Positions 52,367 through 60,604 of a stretch of DNA of 64,000 bases are shown here, one piece after another. The DNA lies in contig NZ_JAMJWG010000015.1 in NCBI RefSeq assembly GCF_024435355.1, positions 124,001-188,000 on the forward strand, given 5' to 3'. The position numbers and the translations under genes are program-made. How positions within the stretch are numbered: position 1 is the stretch's first letter; every line of letters begins with the position of its first letter. The notes under the pieces were generated by a model. That model was given only the letters and a program-made list of their open reading frames with translations. It was not told the origin of the DNA and did no database searches. Source of the DNA: Streptomyces odontomachi (GTDB taxonomy: Bacteria > Actinomycetota > Actinomycetes > Streptomycetales > Streptomycetaceae).

Positions 52367-52851
52367 GGATCGAAGACCTTATTTATGGTTCCCTGGAGGA
52401 GCTGGAAATCGTGGTGTCCGGTGCATTGCCTCGGACTCTGAATGTTGATGGCTGGGAGACGTTGCGGGAGCTGTGCGCGGGAAAGATGATGCGCGGTGAT
52501 GTGCCTCTGGATGTGAGGCAGCGCTGGGCCCGACTTGCGCTCGAAATTATTGATCGTCAGTACGTCGAAGCCGACGAGCGGAAGAAGGTGGCAGAAGCCG
52601 CCTACATCCGCGCATTCATGATTCGGGAGTTCGGTGCCGGAAGCTCGGGGCCCGCTACGGACCCTGCTGGGCTTCTGAGAGATGTAAGTGACGCCATTGG
52701 CGTGACAATTGAGGAGGCGCGGAACGAGGCGGAGAACTGGCGTTCACTAGAACCGGCTCGAATGCTGCGCTTGCGACGCATCAAGAATATGCTCACTGAC
52801 ACTCAAGGGCATGGAAGGGTTTGTGAGCCCAGACGACCCTCTCCGCCATGA
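52363..52851 (+). CDS. Putative immunity protein of the orphan toxin tail
   Basis: 162 residues from GTG 52363, which overlaps the remnant's stop by four bases. RIEDLIYGSLEELEIVVSGALPRTLNVDGWETLRELCAGKMMRG is followed by helices rich in Ala/Arg/Glu (ARLALEIIDRQYVEADERKKVAEAAYIRAFMIREFG). A soluble helical protein of unknown fold. Its coupling to a toxin-tail remnant is the argument for an immunity role. The reading frame is intact while the toxin part is broken. I did not recognise a family. Confidence 0.72.
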   Translation: MRIEDLIYGSLEELEIVVSGALPRTLNVDGWETLRELCAGKMMRGDVPLDVRQRWARLALEIIDRQYVEADERKKVAEAAYIRAFMIREFGAGSSGPATDPAGLLRDVSDAIGVTIEEARNEAENWRSLEPARMLRLRRIKNMLTDTQGHGRVCEPRRPSPP

Positions 52852-53197
52852 AGCAGAGGGATGGCAATCATTGATTTCTGACCTTCCGTGAGGCGGCGCG
52901 TGGGGGGCCAAGATACCTGCGTCGCGGGATCGGAGCGTCTGCCGCAGCTGCTGGCTGGCTCCCGCGCAGGAAGCGCAGTCATCGGTCCGCGTTCCATATC
53001 TCAGGAAAGCAGGCTCCGTAGCCTGTACCACCTTGACAACATAGTCGTCGACACTCCGCGATATCATAAGGAGGTACGGCCCGGACCGCGTCAAGCCGTC
53101 CCGGTGTTTCGCCGACGCCGTTACGGCCATGGGCGTCAGCCCTGGGACCTTCCGGCATGAATAGACTCGATTCGTTCCTCGTACTCTCGGAGGTTTG
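52852..53197. other. Gap after the toxin-immunity locus
   Basis: About 345 bases. GC content returns to the chromosome norm within it, so the edge of the transferred segment may lie here. Frames on both strands are open for short spans but show no family motif. I saw no tRNA, att-like repeat or transposase remnant. Confidence 0.5.
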
Positions 53198-54256
53198 ATG
53201 CGTGCAGGCGTCGTGGTCGCCGCGCAACCCGGAGTGGAGGATCTCGCGGTGCGGGCCGAGGAATTGGGCTTGTGCAGCTTCTGGGTCAACGACACCCCGA
53301 TGGTCCACGGCGACCCCTTCGTCGCCTTGAGCCTGTGTGCGAAGGCCACCCGTCGCATCCGGCTCGGTGTGGGCGTGACCTCACCCGCTTTGCGTTCGGC
53401 ACCGGCCGCGGCGAGCGCCTTCGCCAGCCTCAATGCCCTGGCACCGGGCCGGATCATCTGCGGGGTCGGCACCGGAAACACCGCGAGGCGCACGCTGGGC
53501 ATGCAGCCGGCCACGGCGGCCGCGCTGGAGAACTTCACCGCGGCACTACAGGATCTGTGTGCCGGGCGCTCGACCGCGTACCGCGAAGGTGATGAGGTCC
53601 GAGGCATCCGGTTCCTGCACAGCGGGGCGCACGTGAACACCGCCGATGCGATCGAGTTCGTCGTGGCCGCACTGCACGGGCCCAAGGCCGCCGCCGTCGC
53701 CGGCCGCCGCGGCGCCGGCCTCATCTCTTTCGGCCTGCTAGACCCCACCGCCTGGCACGCCCTGCACGACGCCCGCCGCACAGCCGCCCGCGACACGCTC
53801 CACGACCCCGCTGCTGCCCATCGGGACTCGTACGTGGTCACCGCGCTCCACCTGCTGCGCGATGACGAGGACTCCGACAGCGACGCGGCCCGGGATGCCA
53901 CGGGTCACCTCGTTCTGTCGCTGCTGGACTTCGCCGCCGACACACCCGCCGTCGCCGGGCAACTGGGCCCCGACGAACGCGAGGCGGTGCGACGACTCCT
54001 CGACCGGCGTGGCACCACCGCCACCGCGCCGGACCGGTACACCAAGATCTACCCCAACTACCTCGGACGCATCGCACCGCAGGACCGGGACCTGATCCTG
54101 CCCTCGCTGATGAACAGCGTGGCCCTTGTCGGCACCCGCGACGACCTCCGCACCCGCATCGCCGCCCTGGAACGGGCAGGCCTTGACGAGCTCCTCATCC
54201 AGCCGGTGATCGACCCGCCCACCGAGATGGCCCAACTCGCCGAACTGCTCACCTGA
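53198..54256 (+). CDS. LLM-class (F420-dependent-like) oxidoreductase
   Basis: 352 residues, luciferase-like TIM barrel. It starts MRAGVVVAAQPGVEDLAVRAEELGLCSFWVNDTPMVHGDPFVALSLCAKATRRIRLGVGVTSP and has FASLNALAPGRIICGVGTGNTARR, the phosphate-loop region. DDLRTRIAALERAGLDELLIQPV near the end is typical for F420-using members. It would move hydride between F420 or FMN and an unknown substrate. ATG 53198 overlaps a TTG one codon upstream, with CGGAGG just before. Confidence 0.88.
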   Translation: MRAGVVVAAQPGVEDLAVRAEELGLCSFWVNDTPMVHGDPFVALSLCAKATRRIRLGVGVTSPALRSAPAAASAFASLNALAPGRIICGVGTGNTARRTLGMQPATAAALENFTAALQDLCAGRSTAYREGDEVRGIRFLHSGAHVNTADAIEFVVAALHGPKAAAVAGRRGAGLISFGLLDPTAWHALHDARRTAARDTLHDPAAAHRDSYVVTALHLLRDDEDSDSDAARDATGHLVLSLLDFAADTPAVAGQLGPDEREAVRRLLDRRGTTATAPDRYTKIYPNYLGRIAPQDRDLILPSLMNSVALVGTRDDLRTRIAALERAGLDELLIQPVIDPPTEMAQLAELLT

Positions 54257-54282
54257 GCGCGCCCGCCTGACGGCGATTTGCG

Positions 54283-54762
54283 TCAGCCTCCGGGGCGGTA
54301 TTCCATGAGGACGTTCGCGCCGTCGCGCGACACCTCCTGGAAGCCGGCCTTCTCCCATGCACGCACTGCTCGAACGTTCCCCGTCTCGGGGTCGACGGTC
54401 ACGCGCCGCCATCCGAGTTCCCCACAGAGATGCGCGGTGAGCGCGCGAGCGGCATCCGGTCCCAGGCCCCGGCCTTGCGCCTTCGGGGTCAGCGCCATGT
54501 CGATGCCACCTTCGGCCGGGCCAGCGTGCCAGTACTGGGCGTATCCCACCGGCACGCCTTGGGCCAGTACGAGGAAGGACTCCACACGCGGCCGGCGCCG
54601 CCCCACATACTTCTCGGCCACCTCAGCACGCGGTATCGGTACTCCACCCCAGTGCCGGACGAAGTCCGGGGCTGCGAACCATTCGGCCAACAGATCCAGG
54701 TCGTCCTCAGTCGTCGGGACAAGACGAGTCAGCACTTTGTCGAGAGCACATTTACCAACCAT
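54283..54762 (-). CDS. GNAT acetyltransferase (AAC(6')-like)
   Basis: 159 residues from ATG 54762 (GGAG 6 bases upstream). ATG 54774 and GTG 54810 are also possible. TRLVPTTEDDLDLLAEWFAAPDFVRHWGG is the AAC(6')-type start. Acetyl-CoA is bound by GIDMALTPKAQGRGLGPDAARALTAHL (the Q/RxxGxG/A motif). The end VTVDPETGNVRAVRAWEKAGF is the standard GNAT closing. The family includes aminoglycoside N-acetyltransferases and protein or small-molecule acetylases, so resistance is only a possibility. Confidence 0.88.
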   Translation of the reverse strand: MVGKCALDKVLTRLVPTTEDDLDLLAEWFAAPDFVRHWGGVPIPRAEVAEKYVGRRRPRVESFLVLAQGVPVGYAQYWHAGPAEGGIDMALTPKAQGRGLGPDAARALTAHLCGELGWRRVTVDPETGNVRAVRAWEKAGFQEVSRDGANVLMEYRPGG

Positions 54763-54930
54763 CCGCCGCTCCATCTGGGGATCTGCTCCACTTCGTGTGG
54801 TCGCGTACACAGGGTGACTCTTGATCTTCGCCGCATGGTGGGTGGTCTTGCTGGTCGTAGGCGGTCAGTGCGCGCATGAACCTGGCTCACCCCATCAGGC
54901 CCCTTGGAATCGGTCATCTAGGCTGGCGCG

Positions 54931-55782
54931 GTGACTGGTGAGCAGGAGCGGGTGCAGCCGTCGGGAGTGTGGGCCACGGCGGTGGGGGTGGCCAGGGTGC
55001 GGGCGTTGGAGAGCGAGCGGGAGAGCGCGTTGTTCCGCGACCCACTGGCAAAGGCCTTCGCCACCGCCGGCGGCCTGTGGCCCTCCTCGCCGCCGCTGCC
55101 CGACGACGAGGCCGCGCGCCGCCGCCGACTGGCCGTGTCGTTCTCCATCGTCATCAGGACGAAGTTCCTCGACGACCTGTTGCGGCAGGCCTCCGCGTCC
55201 GGGGTCCGGCAGGTCGTGCTGCTCGGCGCCGGCATGGACAGCCGAGCCTTCCGGATCGACTGGCCCGAGGGCACCCGGCTCTTCGAGGTCGACACCGCCG
55301 AGCCACTGGACTTCAAGGCTTCGGTGCTGCGCCAGGAGCGGGCCGTCGCACGCTGCGAGCGGATCACCGTCGCGGTGGACCTGCGGGAGGACTGGCCGGG
55401 CGCGCTGGCCGCCGCAGGGCATGACCCGGCCGTGCCGACCGTGTGGATCGCCGAAGGACTGCTGATCTACCTACCCGAGGACGCGGTGGAACTGCTGCTG
55501 GGCCGGATCAGCGCGCAGTCGGCGCCAGGCAGCCGGATGGGACTGACGTTGGGCTCGCGCGGTGTGATCGAGCGCTTCGGCGCGGACGCCAAGCCGGGAT
55601 CAGCGGCGTCCATGTGGGTCTCGGAGATGCCCGACGACCCGGTGAGCTGGCTGGCCGGGCACGGCTGGGAGGCCGACAGCCACACCCTGCGCGAGCGCGC
55701 TGTCGCCTACGGCCGCCCGATCAGCACCCCGCCGCAGCGCGAGGAGCGGCCCGGCGGACTGATCTCGGCGGTCCGCCGGTAG
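54931..55782 (+). CDS. Class I SAM-dependent methyltransferase (TIGR00027/LCMT-like)
   Basis: 283 residues from GTG 54931. QVVLLGAGMDSRAFRIDW is the glycine-rich SAM motif. RLFEVDTAEPLDFK gives the acidic residue for the ribose. WIAEGLLIYLPEDAVELLL is the hallmark of the leucine carboxyl methyltransferase-like group found in actinobacteria. Such enzymes methylate carboxyl or hydroxyl groups. No biosynthetic genes surround it. The substrate is unknown. Confidence 0.9.
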   Translation: MTGEQERVQPSGVWATAVGVARVRALESERESALFRDPLAKAFATAGGLWPSSPPLPDDEAARRRRLAVSFSIVIRTKFLDDLLRQASASGVRQVVLLGAGMDSRAFRIDWPEGTRLFEVDTAEPLDFKASVLRQERAVARCERITVAVDLREDWPGALAAAGHDPAVPTVWIAEGLLIYLPEDAVELLLGRISAQSAPGSRMGLTLGSRGVIERFGADAKPGSAASMWVSEMPDDPVSWLAGHGWEADSHTLRERAVAYGRPISTPPQREERPGGLISAVRR

Positions 55783-56019
55783 AACGCGCCTCCCGGTTCC
55801 CGGTTGCCGGTTCCCCAGATGATCGATTCCTAGGGGGCCTGATGACTGGATCAGGTTCGTGTGCGGCCAGCCAGCCACGCGCGCACTGACCGCCTACACC
55901 CACTGAAGTTCGCCCGAGAATCGCCTGGCTGGACGGTGGTGTGGTCGACAGTCCTTGTTGAGGCTGACCGCCTCGCTCCCGAACCCCGCCACAGCGGTAC
56001 CCCGCGTGATCGGGATGTG

Positions 56020-56706
56020 TCAGAAGAGGTCCAGGAGTTCCGTCAGAGTGGTGATGGAGGGAACATCCGAGACGGTCGTCGTCGAGTCCCGGCACAATGC
56101 GCGTCCCGCATAGCCGAGTCGGATCGCCGCGGCGACCAGGTCCGGATCGTCGTCAACGAACAGACACTGCGCAGGGGCGAGGCCCAGCGACGTGCTGGCG
56201 TGGTGGTACATGCGCGGGTCCGGCTTGTTGCAGCCGAGGACGGCGGAGATGGCGTATGCCTCGAAGAACCGGTCGATCCCGAGCCCGGCATGGAGGTCGG
56301 GCAGATTGGGCCAGGCATCGGACACCACGGCCATCCGCACCCCTCTCCGGCTCAACTCGCCCAGGGTCTGCTCGACGTCCGGGTACGTCTCCAGATACCG
56401 GGCCGGAGGGACTTCGCGGCGCAAGTCGGTGAGCAGTTGCGAGGTCGGGTCCACACCGAGGTGCCGGAGCATTACGCGGTGGTAGTCGTTGTAGTCAGGC
56501 GTCGACGGCGAAGCGGCGAAGAAGCGGTCTCCCGCGGTGATGGCTGCCGCGAACTGTTCGGGCGTGACCGAGGGAGCGTGGGCGAGCACGGACTGCTCGA
56601 AGTCTGCTCGGGGGTTCCAACGGCCGCCGATCGGCTGCATCAGCACTCCGCCTGAATCGAAGAGAACGGCACGGAGATCGTCAGGAGAGGCCGGCGCTGT
56701 CGTCAT
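56020..56706 (-). CDS. HAD-superfamily hydrolase (subfamily IA)
   Basis: 228 residues. The nucleophile motif is VLFDSGGVLMQP, in which the second Asp of DxD is Gly, as in the DFGGV-type members. Motif II is MAVVSDAW, motif III Lys is in LGCNKPDPRMY, and motif IV is CLFVDDDPDLVAAA. A helical cap is inserted near residues 25-90. The absent general acid suggests slow phosphatase or another hydrolase activity. There is no operon partner. Confidence 0.88.
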   Translation of the reverse strand: MTTAPASPDDLRAVLFDSGGVLMQPIGGRWNPRADFEQSVLAHAPSVTPEQFAAAITAGDRFFAASPSTPDYNDYHRVMLRHLGVDPTSQLLTDLRREVPPARYLETYPDVEQTLGELSRRGVRMAVVSDAWPNLPDLHAGLGIDRFFEAYAISAVLGCNKPDPRMYHHASTSLGLAPAQCLFVDDDPDLVAAAIRLGYAGRALCRDSTTTVSDVPSITTLTELLDLF

Positions 56707-56817
56707 CCACCCAGTCTGGTGAACGAACGCCTGCTGGTCGACCCTCTTCCAGGGGCGGCTACCTTCCCATCGGACGTCACAGCCACGTCCGCCCGGTCGG
56801 TGGCGACATGACGAATC

Positions 56818-57345
56818 TCAGTCCTCGTCGGCCGGATCGACGTTCCATGTCTCAGGCAAGTTGGCTCCGCAGAAGACGCAGACGTAGTAGCCCTCACGAA
56901 CAATGCTGTTGTCCTGGCAGTCCGGACAGCGCCGAAAATGCACCTCGTGTGTGAATGCGGATGGGCGACCCAGGCCGACGTGATCCAAAGACTCCGCAAC
57001 GGCCGACCAGGATTCAACCTCCGGGCAATATCCGGTCGAGTGGTTGGTCACCTCACCGGCGACCCAACGGCCGGCCTCACGGACGAATCCGATCTCGCCG
57101 GCGCTCAGAACCCGATCGCCTCCGGCACAGGCGACGTGTTCGCTGCGACGCGGCGCCAGCCGCAGTACCCCGTCTGTGTCGACGACGAACGTGAAGGGTT
57201 CGGTCAGCTCCGTAGCCGAGCGCTCTTTGACCCAACCATCGAACTCGGCGGCCGTACGGATTGGCCGGCCCCCACATTCGGGTCGGGCTGCGGCCTTTAT
57301 ATCGGCCGGGCCCACGTATCGATAGCTCCGCCGTGGTCGGTTCAT
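56818..57345 (-). CDS. Zinc-ribbon hypothetical protein
   Basis: 175 residues. The C-terminal part has a zinc ribbon: RRCPDCQDNSIVREGYYVCVFCGANLP (CPxC...CxFC). The N-terminal half reads RYVGPADIKAAARP and FTFVVDTDGVLRLAPRRSEHVACAGGDRVLSAGEI, a beta-rich module I do not recognise. It may bind nucleic acid or a protein partner. No operon context. Confidence 0.75.
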   Translation of the reverse strand: MNRPRRSYRYVGPADIKAAARPECGGRPIRTAAEFDGWVKERSATELTEPFTFVVDTDGVLRLAPRRSEHVACAGGDRVLSAGEIGFVREAGRWVAGEVTNHSTGYCPEVESWSAVAESLDHVGLGRPSAFTHEVHFRRCPDCQDNSIVREGYYVCVFCGANLPETWNVDPADED

Positions 57346-57627
57346 GTGGGCAATGTAGCGTCACGCCCCACGGCTCCGGCTACCGAAGCCGGCCTGGCAG
57401 AGCCGTTTCCTGGATCAGGCCCATCGCTTGGCTGTGAACCTGTCGAGGCAACGGCGAAGACTCGCCGGAGTCTGATCGAGTCGCCACTGCCCCCTCGCCC
57501 AGCGGCTGGAACGGACCGGGGCACTGACCAGCTTGGTGGGTCCAGGCGGCCGCGCCCCGGAAAAGGGGGGCTACAGCTCGGACTTCCTCGACGTGAGCAG
57601 TCGTATCGTGAGCTGGGGGAGGAACTG

Positions 57628-57912
57628 ATGACGTCGTACGTGAAGGTGCAGTGGCTGCATGAGTTCGCAGAGGAGCCTGTGGAGCTCTTCAGTGAGCTTG
57701 ACGGTGATCGCTACGAGGTCCGCAAGGTCGAGGTTTACCGGGATGGACGGCTCGATTGGGCTGATGCCAGTCGTCAAACGAACTCGATTGGCCTGGGAGA
57801 GGCCCCGGTCCCGGATCTGGAAGAGATCAATGTCCAAGAGGAGTTCCGCGCGAAGTCCATCACTGCCGCTGAGTTCGCGGCGGTATGGGTGCGCGCTCGT
57901 CGCATGAGGTGA
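57628..57912 (+). CDS. DUF6881-like small protein
   Basis: 94 residues from ATG 57628 with GGGGGAGG upstream. SYVKVQWLHEFAEEPVELFSELDGDRYEVRKVEVYRDGRLDWADASR is the pattern of the DUF6881 family. The protein is acidic and small, with alternating beta strands then helix. Members occur next to polymorphic toxins as well as alone; an immunity-like role is possible but not shown. The gap 57346-57627 upstream shows no gene. Confidence 0.78.
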   Translation: MTSYVKVQWLHEFAEEPVELFSELDGDRYEVRKVEVYRDGRLDWADASRQTNSIGLGEAPVPDLEEINVQEEFRAKSITAAEFAAVWVRARRMR

Positions 57913-57994
57913 CGAGCAAGCAGGGTGCGGCTGGCGTCAACTCGGGCGGAAGCCATGCACTGATGGTAGACCGATCAGATGCGAATTCACCGCT

Positions 57995-58201
57995 TTACAG
58001 ATCACCTCGCACTAGAGCGCGTAGGAACGAATTCCAGGCGCCGCACGAGGTTCGAACTACAGAATCGGTCATCTTTGAGTCACGTATGTAGCGTGTGTTG
58101 GCAGAGCGGGCACACTCGACGCATTCGCCACCTGCACCATTGCTGTACGAGGATTTGCTCCATATTAGAGTGCTGGGCGCTTTGTGCTGGAAAGATATCA
58201 C
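57995..58201 (-). CDS. DUF397 small regulatory protein (BldB/AbaA-orfD-like partner)
   Basis: 68 residues from GTG 58201. IWSKSSYSNGAGGECVECA and RYIRDSKM are the DUF397 signature. Its start overlaps the stop of the XRE gene by GTGA, so translation is coupled. Pairs of DUF397 proteins with XRE-DUF5753 regulators occur many times in Streptomyces, including the whiJ and abaA loci. The DUF397 protein is proposed to modulate the XRE partner's DNA binding. The C-terminus after DSK is divergent. Confidence 0.88.
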   Translation of the reverse strand: MISFQHKAPSTLIWSKSSYSNGAGGECVECARSANTRYIRDSKMTDSVVRTSCGAWNSFLRALVRGDL

Positions 58202-59046
58202 TGTGTGTATTCCTTCAAAACGGACTTGACTAGTTGGGTCGAGCGCGGTGGGCTCAGGGCTGCTGCCCGTAGTCCGTCAAACGCCCGAGTGTATTCGCGT
58301 ACGTGCTGCTCGCCCTCCAGATAGAGGGCGTCGGTGATGCCGTCCCGATAGACGAGGTCGGGGTCTTCGGGGTCGGGGAAACCGAGCATGGTGAATGAGC
58401 CCGTGGCCGGGTACGTGCCAGAGTCGAATGGTAGGACTTGGAGCGTGACGTTCGGCAATTCTACTGATGCCAGTAGACGTTCAAGCTGTTCCCGCATCAA
58501 GCCACGGTTGCCGATCACATTCCGCAAAGCTGCCTCGTTGACCACGAACCAGGAGTCCGGAGCGTCCGGACGCGTCAGCATGGCTTGGCGCTCCATGCGC
58601 ACTCGGATCGCGCGATCCATGTCTTCGGGCGACATATGCGCGCCCGATGTGTGCAGCTCACCGGCATACGCGGGAGTCTGCATGAGGCCGGGTACCACCT
58701 CACACTGATACTGCCGAAACGTGGATGCGTCCTGTTCCAGCCCGATGTAGATCGAGAACCATTCCGGAACCCCTGAGCCGTGGACCTGCCACCAGCCGCG
58801 CGTCTTGGCTTGTCGTGCCAACGCCTTCAGGAAATCGCGGAGTTCGTCGCTGGTGTTGTAGAAGCGGCAGAGGGCGTCCACGTCTGAGGGCTGGACTCGG
58901 CCGCTGCCGGTCTCCATTCGGTTGACCTTCGAGCCGCTCCAGTCCAGGGCCTCACCCACTTGGGCGCACGTGAGGGAGTGCGTCTCCCTGAGTTTCTTCA
59001 GCTCGATCGATAAGCGACGACGCCGAGCCGTCGGTGAGCCGGCCAT
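58198..59046 (-). CDS. XRE-family regulator with DUF5753 (WhiJ/Scr1-like)
   Basis: 282 residues from ATG 59046. The helix-turn-helix is RRLSIELKKLRETHSLTCAQVGEALDWSGSKVNRMETGSGRVQPSDVDALCRFY. DUF5753 follows (about 100-275), recognisable by YIGLEQDASTFRQYQCEVVPGLMQTPAYAGEL and VRMERQAMLTRPDAPDSWFVVNEAALRNVIG. It is coupled to the DUF397 gene and divergent from the GHKL ATPase. The trio is the layout of developmental switch loci such as whiJ/abaA. It probably represses itself and the divergent gene. Confidence 0.93.
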   Translation of the reverse strand: MAGSPTARRRRLSIELKKLRETHSLTCAQVGEALDWSGSKVNRMETGSGRVQPSDVDALCRFYNTSDELRDFLKALARQAKTRGWWQVHGSGVPEWFSIYIGLEQDASTFRQYQCEVVPGLMQTPAYAGELHTSGAHMSPEDMDRAIRVRMERQAMLTRPDAPDSWFVVNEAALRNVIGNRGLMREQLERLLASVELPNVTLQVLPFDSGTYPATGSFTMLGFPDPEDPDLVYRDGITDALYLEGEQHVREYTRAFDGLRAAALSPPRSTQLVKSVLKEYTQ

Positions 59047-59111
59047 ATCGGACTCCCAGATGTCTGTGACTGGACACCAGTCTCTATGCCGTGGCGAGCC
59101 TTGCCAATCAC

Positions 59112-59235
59112 TCGATCGTGGGAATCCCGTTGTGCACATTGCAGATCGGGATGTGTCGCTGCCACTGTGATGAGCATGGACCGGGCCGCCGATGTCTCAC
59201 AGCGCGGCCGGACAGGCCTGATCGATCGTGGGAAT
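59112..59235. promoter_or_regulatory. Pair of 14-bp direct repeats between XRE and ATPase genes
   Basis: TCGATCGTGGGAAT occurs perfectly at 59112-59125 and 59222-59235. The second copy lies 24 bases before the ATPase start and the first 65 bases from the XRE start. TCGATCG is itself palindromic around its centre. These are good candidates for XRE operators. Confidence 0.5.
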
Positions 59236-59259
59236 GCGCGAAGAACGGAGGCGATAGTT

Positions 59260-59928
59260 ATGCAGCGAGCTTGCATGACTCGAAGGCCATGGAACGTGTC
59301 CTTCGCAGCCGAGCCAGAGGGCGTGGCGGCATTACGTCGGCTGACACACATGACGCTGGAGGAGTGGGGGCTGCACAGCGTCAGCGAAGCGGCTCAACTC
59401 TGTGTGGGGGAGTTGGTCTCCAACGTCATCACCCACGTGGGCAACGGTATCCCGGCGGCCCTCGGAATGCGGATGAGCGGTACCTGTCTTCGTATCGAGG
59501 TCCATGACCCAGACCTGGGCAGCCTGCCCACGGTGGTTGCCGCGGACTCGGATGCGGAGTCGGGCAGAGGTATGGCGCTCGTCGAGGCAACGGCTGACCG
59601 GTGGGGCGTGCAACTCCATAGCAACGGCAAGGTGACCTGGTGTGAACTGGCCACGGGGCTCAGCTCACCCACTGGACATACGGATGACCCTCGCGTGGAC
59701 CGCGTCGAGGCGTTGGTCGGGCTTTACCAGCGGGACCGGATCTCGTGGAACTCTTCCCCTTCCCTCCTCGTCGTCCATGCCACGACGGAGGCGGCCGTCG
59801 AACTGATGGCGGACGTACTTCATTGGCTACGAGCGCATGGGCGTGATGCTGACACGGCTTTGGACCGGGCGCAGATGCGTTTCGAGTCCGTGCTGTTGTC
59901 TGAGGGCAATAGCGCCGGGGAGCTTTGA
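59260..59928 (+). CDS. GHKL ATPase (RsbW/anti-sigma-like)
   Basis: 222 residues from ATG 59260 (GGAGG 8 bases upstream). The ATP-binding core has the N box ELVSNVITHVGNG, G1 DPDLGSLP and G2 ESGRGMALVEATADRWG. The kinase residues of RsbW/SpoIIAB are roughly kept. The C-terminal 60 residues (LVGLYQRDRISWNSSPSLLVVHATTEAAVELMADVLHWLRAHGRDADTALDRAQMRF) are an additional helical part. Homologues sit beside DUF397/XRE pairs. It may bind a sigma or anti-sigma partner. Confidence 0.88.
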   Translation: MQRACMTRRPWNVSFAAEPEGVAALRRLTHMTLEEWGLHSVSEAAQLCVGELVSNVITHVGNGIPAALGMRMSGTCLRIEVHDPDLGSLPTVVAADSDAESGRGMALVEATADRWGVQLHSNGKVTWCELATGLSSPTGHTDDPRVDRVEALVGLYQRDRISWNSSPSLLVVHATTEAAVELMADVLHWLRAHGRDADTALDRAQMRFESVLLSEGNSAGEL

Positions 59929-60027
59929 GTCGACGTTCTGCGCTGGGCCGGGGTTCAGGGGAAGGACGCGGACGAGGTCCTGGACCGCGCCCAGACCCGT
60001 TACGAGCAGGAGCGGGGTATCGGCTGA
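59929..60027 (+). pseudogene. Remnant duplicating the C-terminus of the GHKL ATPase
   Basis: Directly after the ATPase stop and in the same frame, the codons give VDVLRWAGVQGKDADEVLDR and AQTRYEQERGIG before TGA 60025-60027. This aligns with the ATPase's own DVLHWLRAHGRDADTALDRAQMRFE without gaps. It is most simply the tail of a lost paralogous copy after recombination. No start codon or ribosome site is seen. Confidence 0.7.
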
Positions 60028-60043
60028 TAGCGCGTATAACGCC

Positions 60044-60442
60044 CTATTCCGAAGTCCCCGGATAGCAGTCCGACTCCGTGGCGATGCGGATGCCGTTCGG
60101 GGGAACGTCCGGGCCGTAGGTGGATCGGAGGTCCCAGATCGTGTTTGCCTTGCCTTCGGCGACGCAGTTCGTGAGGCCGTTGCTGTAGCGGAAGTAGGCG
60201 ACGTCGTCGTTGCGGGTGTTCACCGCGTAGTAGACGTCGGTGCGGGTGAACGACTGCCAGTCCGTGGTGACGTCCTGGAACTGGCCGACCTTGGTCTGCG
60301 ACGCGTTGTACAGGCAGACGTACGGGTACGTGCAGCCCAGGGCGGCGGCCTGGGCCGGGGCGCCGGTGGTCATCACAACCGCGCCGGCCAGGAGGCCTGC
60401 GCCGGCCACGGTGCCCAGCGACGCGCGTAAATTCCTGATCAT
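60044..60442 (-). CDS. Secreted small protein, peptidase-inhibitor I36-like
   Basis: 132 residues from ATG 60442 (GGGGGAA upstream). The signal peptide MIRNLRASLGTVAGAGLLAGAVVMTTGAPAQA is cleaved near AQA. The mature part of about 100 residues has four Cys: CTYPYVCLYN, LTNCVAEGK and ESDCYPG. The PYVCLYNASQTKVGQFQDVTTDW pattern matches the I36/SMPI-like beta-gamma crystallin family of Streptomyces metalloprotease inhibitors. Inhibition is inferred only. Confidence 0.82.
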   Translation of the reverse strand: MIRNLRASLGTVAGAGLLAGAVVMTTGAPAQAAALGCTYPYVCLYNASQTKVGQFQDVTTDWQSFTRTDVYYAVNTRNDDVAYFRYSNGLTNCVAEGKANTIWDLRSTYGPDVPPNGIRIATESDCYPGTSE

Positions 60443-60604
60443 GTGTTCCCCCAACTTTCCGTGACATGGACAACCCCCCGAATCTAATCGGGGGGCTGCC
60501 GCGCCACAGGCGTTCACGGAAAGTGGGAGAGGGCGCTCCGACGGCGTTCCGGAGGCGTTCGGAGGCGCTCCGGTCGCCGGTCCGGCCGGAATGCCGGCCG
60601 GAAA

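Noticed and set aside
52888-53160. 90-residue ORF after the toxin locus
   Set aside because: No motif, Arg-rich composition and no ribosome binding site.
52979-53901. Minus-strand frames overlapping the LLM gene
   Set aside because: Shadow of the plus-strand LLM gene, which has clear family motifs.
53198-56706. Small natural-product cluster (LLM oxidoreductase, GNAT, methyltransferase)
   Set aside because: Genes are on mixed strands, separated, and no synthase or dedicated transporter is present.
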